In this document: piece by piece, positions 45,195 to 56,744 of the stretch
Layout: each line of letters opens with the position of its first letter
Numbering within the stretch: the first letter of the stretch is position 1
Assembly: GCA_050084985.1 (NCBI GenBank)
Contig: JBITNC010000001.1
Location: 65,968,001-66,032,000 of the forward strand
Source of the DNA: Nageia nagi
Taxonomy: Eukaryota; Pinophyta
Direction: 5' to 3'
DNA length: 64,000 nucleotides
Notes under the pieces: generated by a model
Seen by the model: the letters and a program-made list of their open reading frames with translations, nothing else
What the model was told of the DNA's origin: nothing
Databases searched by the model: none
Program-made: the position numbers and the translations under genes

Positions 45195-48100
45195 TTAGGG
45201 TTTAGGTTTAGGTTTTAAGGTTTAGGGTTTAGGGTTTAGGGTTTATGGTTTTAGGGTTTAGGGTTTATTGTTTAGGTTTAGGGTTTAGGGTTTCAGGTTT
45301 TAGGTTTCAAATTTCTATTTTGGGTTTCTATTTTATTTTTAGGGTTTCAGGTTTAGGTTTAGGGTTTAAGGTTTAGGGTTTTCTAGGGTTTAGGGTTTTT
45401 TAAGGTTTAGGGTTTAGGGTTTAGGGTTTAGGGTTAGGGTTTAGGGTTGAGGGTTTAGGGTTTAAGGTTTAGGTTTAGGGTTTAAGGTTTAGGGTTTAGG
45501 GTTAGGTTTTACTATTTTAGGGTTTAGGGTTTAGGGTTTTAGGGTTTTAGGGTTAAGGGTTTAGGGTTTAGGGTTAGGGTTTAGGGTTGAGGGTTTAGAG
45601 TTTAGGGTTTAGGTTTAGGGTTTAGGGTTTAGGTTTAGGTTTAGGTTTAGGGTTTAGGGTTTAGGGTTTAGGTTTAGGTGAGGGTTTAGGGTGTAGGGTT
45701 TTAGGGTTTAGGATTTAGGGTTTAGAATTTAGGGTTTAGGGTTTAGGTTTAGGGTTTATGGTTTAGGGTTTAAGGTCTAGGGTTTAGGGTTTTAGGGTTT
45801 ATGGTTTAGGGTTTAGGGTGTTAGGGTTTAGGGTTTAAGGTTTAAGGTTTAAGGTTTAGGGTTTTAGGGTTTAGGGTTTGGGTTTAAGGTTTTTTAGGGT
45901 TTAGAGTTTAGGGTTTAGGGTTTAGGGTTTAGGGTTTTCCTATAGCCAATTTAGGGTTTAGGGTTTTAGGGTTTAGGGTTTATGGTTTTAGTGTTTTAGT
46001 GTTTTAGGTTTAGGGTTTAGGGTTTAAGGTTAAGGGTTTAGGTTTAGGGTTTTTTTTAGGGTTTAGGGTTTAAGGTTTAGGTTTTGGTGTTTTTTTTAAG
46101 GTTTAAGGTTTTTTTTAGGGTTTAAGGTTTAAGGTTTTAGGGTTTTAATGTTTAGGTTTAGGGTTTAGGGGTTTAGGGTTTAGGGTTTAGGGTTTAAGTG
46201 ATGCTTAGGGTTTAGGGTTTAGGTTTAGGTTTAGGTTTAGGTTTATGGTTTACGATTTAGGGTTTAGGTTTAGGTTTTAAGGTTTAGGGTTTAGGGTTTT
46301 GGGGTTTAGTGTTTAGGGTTTAGCTTTGGGGTTTAGGGTTTTAGGTTTTAGGTTTCAAATTTCTATTTTGGGTTTCTATTTTAGGTTTAGGGTTTTAAGT
46401 TTAGGTTTAGGGTTTTTTAGGGTTTATGGTTTAGGGTTTATGGTTAGGGTTTAGGGTTTAGGGTTTAGGTTTAGGGTTTAGCTTTAGGTTTAGGTTTAGG
46501 GTTTAGGGTTTAGGGTTTAGGTTTAGGTTAGGGTTTAGGGTTTTAGGGTTTAGGATTTAGGGTTTAGGATTTAGGTTTTAGGGTTTAGGTTTAAGGTTTA
46601 TTATTTAGGGTTTTAGGGTTTAAGGTCTAGGATTTAGGGTTTTAGGGTTTATGTTTTAGGGTTTAGGGTGTTAGGGTTTAGGGTTTAGGGTTTTATGCTT
46701 TAGGGTTTAGGGTTTAATGTTTTTTAGGGATTAGGGTTTCAAGTTTTAGGTTTCAAGTTTTAGGTTTCATGTTTATGTTTAGGGTTTAGGGTTTAGAGTT
46801 TAGAGTTTTAGGGTTTTAGGGTTTTGGGTTTAGGGTTTAGGTTTAAGGTTTTAGGGTTTAGCATTTAGGGTTTAGGGGATTAGGGTTTAGGGTTTAGGAT
46901 ATAGGGTTTAGGGTTTTAAGGTTTAGGGTTTAGGGTTTATGGTTTATGGTTCAGGATTTAGGGTTTTAGGGTTTAGGTTTAGGTTTAGGTTTAGGTTTAG
47001 GGTTTAGGGTTTAAGGTTTAGGGTTTAGGGTTTAGGGTTTAAGGTTTAGGGTTTTAGGGTTTAGGGTTTAGGGTCTAGGGTTGAGGGTATAGGGTTTAGG
47101 GTTTTAGGGTTTAGGGTTTAGGGTTTAAGGTTTAGGGTTTAGGGATTTAGTGTTTAGGGTTTAGGGTTTTTTAGGGTTTAGGGTTTAGGGTTTAGGGTTT
47201 TAGGGTTTAGGGTTTTTGGGTTTAGGGTTTAGGGTTTAGGGTTTAGGGTTTTTTTTAGGTTTTAGGGTTTAGGGTTTAGTGTTTAGGGTTTAGGGTTTTA
47301 AGGTTTAGGGTTTACAATTTAGGGTTTAGGGTTTTAGTGTTTAGGGTTTAGGGATTTCTTGCAGCTAATTTAGGGTTTAAGGTTTAGGGTTTAGGTTTAG
47401 GTTTAGGGATTAGGGTGTAGGGTTTTAGGGTTTAGGGTTTAGGGTTTAGGGTTTTAGGGTTTAGGGTTTAGGGTTTTCCTATAGCTAGTTTAGGGTAGGG
47501 TTCAGGGTTTAAGGTTTTAGGGTTTAGGGTTTCAAGTTTTAGGTTTAGGTTTCTCTTTCGAATTTCTATTAAGGTTTAGGTTTAGGGTTTAGGTTAGGTT
47601 TAAGGTTTAGGTTTTTTAGGGTTTAGGGTTTTTTACGGCTTAGGGTTTACGGTTTAGGGTTTTAAGGTTTAGGGTTTTGGGGTTTTAGGTTTTTAGGTTT
47701 CAGGTTTGGGTTTCAAGTTTTGGGTTTCAAGTTTCGGGTTTCAGGTTTAGGGTTTCGGGTTTAGGGTTTAGGGTTTTAGGGTTTGGTTTAGGTTTAGGTG
47801 GTTTAGTTGGGTTTAGGTTTAGTTAGGTTGATGTTTGGGTTTAGGGTTTAGGTTTTTAGGTTAGTAGATTTAGGGTAGTTTTGAGTTTAGGTTTTTGGGT
47901 TTTAGTTTCAGGTTTAGGGTTTAGGGTTTTTTAGGGTTTAAGGTTTTTTAGGGTTTAGGGTTTAAGGTTTAGGGTTAAGTGTGTAAGGTTTAGGGTTTAG
48001 GGTTTAGGGTTTAGGGTTTGGGGTTTAGGGTTTAAGGTTTTAGGGTTTAGGGTTTAGTGTTTAGGGTTTTTAAGGTTTAGGTTTTTTTAGAGTTTAGGTT

Positions 48101-51100
48101 TTAGGGTTTAGGGTTTTAATGGTTTAGGGTTTAGTGTTTACGGTTTAAGGTTTTAGGTTTAAGGTTTAGGGTTTAGTGTTTAGGGTTTTAGGGTTTAAGG
48201 TTTTAGGGTTTAGTGTTTAAGGTTTAGGGTTTTAGGGTTTAGGTTTAAGGTTTAGGGTTTAGGGTTGAGGGTTTAGGGTTTAGGGTGTAGGTTTTAGGGT
48301 TTTCCTATAGCCAGTTTAGGGTTTAAGGTTTAGGGTTTAGGGTTTAGGGTTTTAGGGTTTAGGTTAAGTTTATGGTTTAGGTTTGTAGGGTTTAGGGTTT
48401 AGGGTTGGGTTTTTTGGTTTAGGTTTAGGGTTTAGGGTTTTAGGTTTTAGGGTATAGGTTTAGGGTTTTAGTGTTTTAGGGTTAGGGTTTAGGGTTTTAG
48501 GGTTTATGTGTATTAGGGTTTTCGATTTAGGGTTTAGGGTTTAGGTTTAAGGGTTTTAGGGTTTTAGGGTTAGGTTAGGGTTTAGGGTTTAGGTTTAGGT
48601 TTAGGGTTAGTGATGTTAAGGTTTAGGGTTTAGGGTTTAGGTTAGTTTAGGTTTAGGTTTAGGTTTAGGGTTTAGGGTTTAGGTTGTAAGGTTTAGGTTT
48701 TAGGTTTAGGGTTTAGGGTTTAAGGTTTAGTTTAGGGTTTAGGGTTTAGGATTTAGGGTTTATGGTTTGGGGTTTAGGTTTAGGGTTTAGGTTTAGGGTG
48801 TAGGGTTTAGGTTTAGGGTTTTAGGGTTTAGGGTTAGGGTTTAGGGTTTAGGGTTTAGGGTTTAGGGTTTGGTTTAGGGTTTAGGGTTTAGGGTTTAAGG
48901 TTTAGGGTTTAGGATTAGGTTTAGGGTTTAGGTTTAGGTTTAGGTTTAGGGTTTAGGTTTAGGTTAGGGTTTAGGGTTTAGGGTTTTAGGTTTAGGGTTT
49001 AGGGTTTAGGTTTTGGCTTTATGGTTTAGGGTTTAGGTTTAGGGTTTAGGGTTTAGGTTTAGAGTTTTAGGGTTTAGGGTTTAGGGTTTAGGGTTTAGGG
49101 TTAGGGTTTAGGTTTAGGTTTAGGGTTTAGGTTTAGGGTTTAGAGTTTAGGTTTAGGGTTTAGGGTTTAGTGTTTAAGGGTTTAGGGTTTAGGGTTTTAA
49201 GTTTTAGGGTTTAGGGTTTAGGTTTAGGGTTTAGGGTTTTTTAGGGTTTAAGGTTTTGGGTTTAGGGTTTCGAGTTTCAAGTTTCAGTGTTTCAAGTTTG
49301 GTTTAGTTTAGGGTTTTAGGTTTAGGGTTTAGGATTTAGGGTTTAAGGTTTAGGGTTTTAAGGTTTAGGTTTTTTTAGGTTTAGGGTTTTTTTAGGGTTT
49401 AAGGTTTTAGGGTTTTAGGGTTTAGGGTTTTAAGGTTTAGGGTTTAGGGTTTTCAGGTTTAGGTTTCAAGTTTTTTCAGTTTCAGTTCTATTTCATGTTT
49501 AGGTTTAGGTTTAGGATAAGGTTTAGGTTTAGGGTTTTTAGGGTTAGGTTTAGGGTTTAGGGTTTAAGGTTTAGGGTTTTGGATTTAGGTTTTTGGGTTT
49601 AAAGTTTTGGGTTCAGGTTTTAGGTTTAGGGTTTCAGGTTTAGGGTTTAGGGTTTAGGGTTTAGGTTTAGGGTTAGGTTTTAAGTTTAGTTTTAGGGTTT
49701 AGGGTTTTAGGTTTTAGAGTTTAGGTTTTAGGGTTTTTTAAGGTTTAGGTTTAGGGTTTAGGTTTATGGGTTTTTAAATTTTAGTTTAGTTTTAGGTTTT
49801 TGGTTCAGGTTTAGGGTTTAGGGTTTAGGTTTTTAGGGTTTAGGGTTAAGGTTAGGGTTTAGGTTTAGGGTTTAGGGTTTAGGTTTAGGGTTATTAGGGT
49901 TTTAGGGTTTTAGATTGTTTTAGGGTTTAGGGTTTAGGGTTGTAGGGTTTTAGGGTTAAGGTTTTAGGTTTATTTTAGTTGTTTCAGGTTTAGGGTTTAG
50001 GTGGTTTTTAGGGTTTAGGGTTATTAAGTATAGGGTTTTAGGGTTTAGGGTTTAGGTTTAGGTTTAGGTTTAAGTTTTAGGTTTAGGGTTTAAGCTTGTA
50101 GTGTTTTAGGGTTAGGGTTTAGGGTTTTAGGGTTTAGGGTTTAGGGTTTAGGGTTTAGGGTTGTTAGGGTTTAGGGTTTTAGGGTTTAGGGTTTATTTGG
50201 TTTAGTTAGGGTTTAAGGTTTAGGTTTAGAGGTTTAGGTTAGGGTTTAGGGTTTAAGGTTTTAGGGTTTAGGGTTTAGGGTTTATGGGTTTAGGTTAAGT
50301 TTAGGGTTTAAGGTTTAGGGTTGAGTTTATGGTTTTAAAAGTTTTAGGGTTTAGGGTTTAGGGTTTAGGGTGTAGGTTTAGGGTTTTCTATTATGGCTAA
50401 TTTAGGGTTTTAGGTAGGGTAGGTTTAGGGTTTTAGTTGGTTTAGGTTTAGGGTTTAGGTTGGTTAGGTTTAGGTTTGGTTAGGTTTGTAGGGTTTAGGG
50501 TATAGGGTTAGGGTTTAGGGTTTAGGTTTAGGTTTTGGGTTTAGGGATTAGGGTTTATGGTTTAGGTTTTTAGGGTTTAGGGTTTAGGGTTTTAGGGTTT
50601 AAGGTTTAGGGTTAAGGGTTTAGGTGTAGGGGTTTTTTTAGGGTTTAAGGTTTAAAGTTTAGGGTTTAGGGTTTTTTTAAGGTTTAGGGTTTAAGGTTTT
50701 TTTAAGGTTTTGGGTTTTGGGTTTAGGGTTTTAGGGTTTAGGGTTTAGGGTTTTCAATTTAGGGTTTAGGGTTTAGGGTTTAAGGGTTTTAGGGGTTTAG
50801 GTGTTTAGGGTTTAATGTTTATGGTTTAGGGGTTTAGGGTTTAGGGTTTAAGGTTTAGGGTTTATGTGATGCTTAAGGTTTAGGGTTTAGGGTTTAGGGT
50901 TTTCAATTTAGGGTTTAGGGTTTAGGGTTTAAGGGTTTTAGGGGTTTAGGTGTTTAGGGTTTAAGGTTTATGGTTTAGGGGTTTAGGGTTTAGGGTTTAA
51001 GGTTTAGGGTTTATGTGATGCTTAAGGTTTAGGGTTTAGGGTTTAGGTTTAGGTTTAGGTTTAGGTTTAGGGTTTAGGTTTAGGTTTTTAGGTTTAGGGT

Positions 51101-51399
51101 TTAGGGTTTAGGTTTAGGGTTTAGGGTTTAGGGTTTAGGGTTTAAGGTTTTGGGGTTTAAGGTTTAGGGTTTAGGTTTAGGGTTTAGGTTTTGGTTTAGG
51201 GTTTAGGGTTTATGGTTTAGGGTTTAGGGATTAGGTTTTGGGTTTATGGTTTAGGGTTTAGGGTTTAGTGTTTTGGATTTTAGGGTTTAAGGTTTTAGGG
51301 TTTATGGTTTAGGGTGTAGTGTTTAGGGTTAAGGGTTTAGGGTTTACGTTTTAGGGTTTTGGTTTAGGGTTTTAGGGTTTAGGATTTAGGGTATAGTGT
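45195..51399 (+). repeat. Degenerate telomere-like array, block 5
   Basis: TTTAGGG and TTTAGG units. Marker words of the type CCTATAGCCAGTTTAGGG lie at 45939, 47358, 47478, 48304 and 50388, and GTGATGCTTA at 46199, 50866 and 51015. A 149-bp tandem duplication spans 50751-51048. The end, about 50340-51399, is duplicated at 60720-61740. Confidence 0.96.
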
Positions 51400-52295
51400 T
51401 GTTTACAAATAAAATTGAATTTGCAAATAAACAAATAGAGAAATATCTACAAACTCAATATTATCTGTATACTAGCTACGGATAGCGATTTATTCTAGAT
51501 ATCAATAAACAACATAAGTAATTCAGAAGTGCACTTGTACCATCCAAAGCTGTGATTCATGTACTTACCTCACAGAACGTACCTGATAATGAAAGATGTA
51601 GATATTAACGATGTAGTGATGATAAGCTACCTTTTCCACAACATCGTGACCTGCAAGGATGCGAAAAGAGGACCGCAGGCGGTCTGTTTCAGTAGTATTA
51701 GAGCACTGGTGGTGTTCTTTCGTTCACAAAGGAGCATCGGCAGCCCTAACTTGGTAGCTTTAACCTCTCGGTTAGGTCCAGATCTTCAGTACAGATATCT
51801 CAGATTACAGTGTAATATCAGAATTGATCGCATATGTCAGGAGAGCTCACGTAAGGAAGCACACAAACCATAACCTTGTAGGCGGTACCAAGAGATACCT
51901 TAAGGGGTAGCCACTTGCAAGACCATACGCGGGATCATGTGTATCCTTGTTGTTGTGGACTTACTATTAGATCCCTTATTTATATAGATAATAGATAATA
52001 CCGCCCATAGGTCGGCGTGCATCCACATAAATAAGGTTAATTCACAAGATTTAAGATAAACACATCAATAAACAAGATAATTCATGCAATACTCAAGATA
52101 AGCCATGTAATATTCAAAATAACTCATGCAATATTCAAGATAAACCATGCAATATTCAAGGTAAACCATACAATATTCATATTCAAGCAAAACATTGATA
52201 TTATCACTTTAATCCATTCAAGACATATAGTTAGGCCAAGCATATTTCATTAATTTATTGATTTAAAAGCATAAAATCATTTTTATGTGTTAACA
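51400..52295 (-). repeat. A4 3' LTR
   Basis: 896 bp, minus strand, TG at 52295. GAGGACCGCAGGCGGTC at 51669 is the least decayed palindrome word in any LTR here. The open frame 51559-51873 is a by-product. Confidence 0.93.
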
Positions 52296-52590
52296 GATGC
52301 CCCACTTTGGATGTGAAATCGAAAGAAGCATGAGGTGAGTTGAGATTTTGCATTCAAAGTAAAAACACAACATCATAGCAAACAATTTTGATAAGCAATG
52401 ATAAACACTAACCATTCCAAACTTAAACAATATCATGATAAAGCTTATAGGTTAAGAAAACTCCCTTTTGATATTTACCTTGGGCGTGCTTGCCCCTTGC
52501 GTTTTGCTGTAGAAGGTGATAGCTTGGTATGTCTGATAATCTGATAAACTGATAATCTTGCTGCAATGCTGATGACCCCAGATAACAAAC
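52296..52590 (-). other. A4 purine tract and spacer
   Basis: AAAGTGGGGCATC at 52296-52309 and unique spacer as in A2 and A3. No gene. Confidence 0.78.
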
Positions 52591-53690
52591 TTGACAACAC
52601 ACATGACAATGACAGGATAGACGACTTGACCACACATGTCGACCAGACGACATCTCGACAAGACCACCTCACAAGATAAAACATGACAACACATGACAAC
52701 ATGCATGACAAGACATGATAACACACATGACCAACTCACAAGACAAGACATGACAACACGTGACAACACACATAACAACACACGATAACCATAACCACAC
52801 ATAGGAGAGAGCTAAGTTCTACACAACTGAGCCTTCGCACCAAGAGGTGTACTCCAGTTGCATGAGAATCGAACTCCGCAAAATAATGATAAGCTGATAT
52901 GTGAGAGCTAACTTCCACACAACTCTTCGCACCGAGTTGCATAAGAACTGAACTCCGCAGAATAATGATAAGCTGATATATGAGAGCTAAGTTCTACACA
53001 ACTGAGCCCTCGCATCAAGAGGTGTACTCCAGTTGCATAAGAACCAAACTCCATAAAATCATGATAAGCTAATGTATGAGAGCTAAGTTCCATACAACTG
53101 AGCCTTCACACCAAGAGGTGTACTCCAGTTGCATAAGAACTGAACTCCATAGAACAATGATAAACTGATGAAGCTGATACTCCACCAAGAAGCATGATAA
53201 GCTGACTATGGGAGCTGAAATCCACTCATAGCCACATGATAAGCACATGATAAGCTAACTATGGGAGCTGGACTCCACTCATAGCCACATGATAAGCACA
53301 TGATAAGCTGACTATGGGAGCTGGACTCCACTCATAGCCACATGATAAGCACATGATAAGTTGACTATGGGAGCTGGACTCCACTCATAGCCACATGATA
53401 AGCTGACTATGGGAGTTGGACTCCACTCATAGCCACATGATAAGCACATGACAAGCTGACTATGGGAGTTGGACTCCACTCATAGCCACATGGTAAGCAC
53501 ATGATAAGCTGACTATGGGAGCTGGACTCCACTCATAGCCACATGAAAGCACATGATAAGCTGACTATGGGAGCTGGACTCCACTCATAAGCATGATGAT
53601 CTAACCACGGGAGCTGGACTCCACTCAAAAGCATGATAATCTGACCATAGGAGCTGGAACTCCACTCACAAGCATGATAATCTGACCACT
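52591..53690 (-). repeat. A4 minisatellite cluster
   Basis: Short GACATGATAACACAC-type repeats (52591-52800), 96-bp units (about 52810-53160) open in one frame, 53-bp units (about 53185-53590) and two to three ~40-bp units to 53690. Fewer ~40-bp units than in A3. Confidence 0.9.
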
Positions 53691-54106
53691 CAAGTCTGCA
53701 AACACAAAAACTCAAAGCAATATTCTCCTGGATATATCCTTCGTCAAACACCTATGACGCACACATGATACTTGGATAAGCAGATAATTCGGATCTGCAA
53801 ACACAAAACTCAAGGCAATATTCTCCTGGATATATCATTTATCAAACATCTATGATGCACTCATGATACTTAATAAACTAATTTTCTAGATAAAGGACCG
53901 CAGGTGATCCTTTCTTACTGACTCAGAACGTCGGTGGTCTTTTTACTAAGGCCGCAGGCGGTCCTTTTCTTAAGGATTCATCGAAAACTATGAAAATCAC
54001 ATCCCTGCGAATCACCTCTGGATTCCAAATTGATGTCTAATTGCTAATCTACGTGCACCAAATGCTCAAATCGAAATTATTCTTGAAGTGTGTGCCCTAA
54101 CCTTTC
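53691..54106. other. A4 spacer upstream of PMD gene
   Basis: Holds GGACCGCAGGTGATCC at 53896 and GGCCGCAGGCGGTCC at 53943, and the conserved run up to the TATA box. No gene. Confidence 0.7.
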
Positions 54107-54113
54107 TATAAAA
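54107..54113 (+). promoter_or_regulatory. TATA box of A4 PMD gene
   Basis: TATAAAAGGGGCCCC as in A3, 153 nt before the ATG at 54260. Confidence 0.75.
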
Positions 54114-54259
54114 GGGGCCCCACCCTTCCTTATTAGTTCACCTTATCATTTTCATAGCTGAGAGCATCCCAGAGCTCAAGAGACTGATTTAGAGAGGTTT
54201 AGCTGGTGCTTTTGTCACGATTGCTAAATAATTCTTCCTGTATCGCTGTGCTGCACACT

Positions 54260-56511
54260 ATGGCCCTACTGATCACACGCTGAGAGGGACACAGAGCTAC
54301 CTTGGTGGTTGATTCTCCTGCTGATCATCAGGTACACTACCTCTTCTACCTTTTTCATGCTATGTTTTTATTTCTCTTCAAGTTTTAGCTACTTATACAC
54401 TGGTTTCCTGGACTGCCCCTAGGGTTTTACTGTTGCATACCCTAGCTTTGCATTTTTCTCTTTTTAGTCTTCTTTTCAAACTTCCAGTGCCATGGCTACC
54501 TTATGCTCACCTGCATGAACCTGCACCCTAAATTTTAATACCATCTTTCACAGAAACAGGACCGCTGGCGATCCTTTCTACCCTAGTTTGGACCGTGGGC
54601 GGTCCTTCTCACCTGTAGTAGACCGTGGGCGGTCCTCATTTTCCTGTACTGTTATTTTTTTTTTTTGCTACTTGCATTTTACATCTTGATACTGACTTGC
54701 CTTTCGTCCTTCTTTTCTTGCAGAGCCGTGCATACCTTATGCGTCCATCCGGTAGAGTGCCTCCTTCACCACTGCCCAATAGTGGCCCCAAACTGATGCA
54801 ACCTGAAGTATTCTAGAAGATATTTCATTCAGCCACCTTGCATTTGCTGAATATGTGTTTCATGACTGCGACATGCTTACAGCCTTGATGGAGAGGTGGG
54901 ATCCAAATTCCAACACCTTTCACCTTCCCACCGGTGAGATTACAGTGACCTTAGAGGATATCTACAGGATCACTAGACTTCTTATCAGGGGGAAACTAGT
55001 GAAGATGATTCCTGTTTCGAGCTTGGAACAGGCAGAGGTATGGGCTACATGGTTGATGGGATCAGACGAAGTGAATCATAAGAAGAGGGGTGTATCACTA
55101 GTGAGACATGTGCCAGAGGATCCTCCAACACAGGGTGACCTACTGATGAGGCTCCTCATCACCTGCCTCCTAGATGCTATTATCTATCTAGACAAGAGTA
55201 GTGAGACCTTTCCAGGGGTATGATTCCTATCATTCAGGACATGGTTATACATAGACAGTGATATGCATGGTGCCCCGCAATACTGGCACAACTTTATCAT
55301 GATCTTCATGGCTTTGCAGAGGTGGAGAGAAAGGGGAGATAGGTGGCTCACTCTATGATCCTGCAGGTGTGGGCTTATGAACACATCTCTATTTCTAAAC
55401 TGACTATACTACCCCTAGACCAGCCGGATGATGCCCCCACCTAGCAGCGGTGGGTGACGGTCGAGATACCAGACTTCCCTAGCATAGACTTAGAGGGATG
55501 GCATGTGCGACTTGACTTACTACAGGAGGTGTAGATCTACTGGTGTCCTTATCAGGGAGGTGTACCAGAGTGGGAGGAAGACCTAGAGGAGATGACATGG
55601 GTGAGACACCCTACCTACCTACAGGCACATAGGGCTTTAGTGGAGCCGTACAGGCTAGAGCGGGTACTCCGTCAGTTCGACCTCCAGCAGGGTATACCGG
55701 ATGACTGTAGGATAGTGGTGCACTACTACCGTAGCAGGCACCTCCCAGAGGATTATGAGCCAGTACCAGACTGGGACCTAGACTGGGAGTCCCCCAGCGA
55801 GGACTCCAACCATGATGTCGATGATGACATACCTGATCATACAAAGGACTATCTAGACTGGTGGAGGACACGCTGCCCTCACCACATAGGCATTCACAAT
55901 ACTGACACAGGTGATGATGCATGGGAGAATGAGGATCCAAGAGACATAGAGATCGGGTGGGACACTCCTTTCACCACGGGAGGATGGGGAGGGGAGAGTA
56001 GCTCTTCATACGTTCGTGACACATCTCTAGATGCAGGGCATGATGACAATGAGGAGACTGATTTGGACCAGGATGAATATGAACCTGAATATAAGACAGA
56101 ATCAGACTGGGAAGATGAAGACTACGATGAAGATGATGATGGTAAACTACTTTCTCTTTTACTTTGCTTTGACTTTCTATTTTTCATAATACGTAAGGAA
56201 CTAACATGATATGTTAATGCTATGTCACAGATCCTGAGGTTGAGATAGCCAGGCTGCGTAGCCAGATCGACCAGAAGGATGAGGAGATCAGGGAGCTACA
56301 GGGCCATCTACGGTTCAGAGGAGGAGATTATGCTGGTATCTATCAGGACTTACAAGTGGAAAATAAAGAAATCAAGGTCCTCTACGAGCAACTTTGCCAG
56401 GTTGAGAGACAGATCGGTGAGGAGAAGGCCCGCACAGAGAAATACAGGGCACGATACGGGGGTGGCACCTCTAGCAGGGCTACTAGCTCTAGTGTAGGGG
56501 TGGGGGTCTAG
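54260..56511 (+). pseudogene. A4 plant mobile domain (PMD) gene, antisense, three exons
   Basis: Exons 54260-54331, 54724-56141 and 56231-56511, with the same splice signals as A3. The N-terminal PMD part (54855-55223) reads ALMERWDPNSNTFHLPTGEI and LLITCLLDAIIYLDKSSE. A long open C-terminal part (from 55592) holds HPTYLQAHRALVEPYRLERV, RHLPEDYEPVPDW, DTPFTTGGWGG and a very acidic end. Exon 3 is fully open: LRSQIDQKDEEIRELQ coiled coil. Faults: a stop in exon 1 (CGA to TGA), a 1-nt loss early in exon 2, a 1-nt loss near 55214, several stops. Three stops are shared with A3 and the rest are private. Ends at TAG 56509, a few codons earlier than in A3 because of a lost G. Confidence 0.85.
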
Positions 56512-56744
56512 TAGGAGATTTTGAATCACTCTATGTAATCTCATTCAGTTTGCATCATAAACAAAACATTTTGATCATGATATATAAAATATAAACTTTT
56601 GGTACTGATTTGTTCTTTGTTCATGTACTTGTGATGCGTAAATTCGATGTTCCGTGATCCTTGCAAATGAACACCAACGATACGACCTAAAATTCTAACC
56701 TTTCATGTTGCAAACGTACTTGGAATCTTTTGCTTTCCTCTATT
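56512..56744. other. A4 PMD 3' flank up to truncation
   Basis: Matches 43461-43680 of A3, including TATATAAAATATAAA, then ends in telomeric repeat. Confidence 0.75.

Larger units (their letters stand above)
51400..56744 (-). mobile_element. Family A copy A4: 3' half with antisense PMD gene
   Basis: 3' LTR (51400-52295), purine tract, minisatellites and the PMD gene match A3 in order and sequence. At 56744, in the 3' flank of the PMD gene (CTTTCCTCTATTT), it passes directly to telomeric repeat, so gag, PBS and 5' LTR are missing. An uninterrupted relative of its left flank exists at 61000-61740. Confidence 0.92.
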
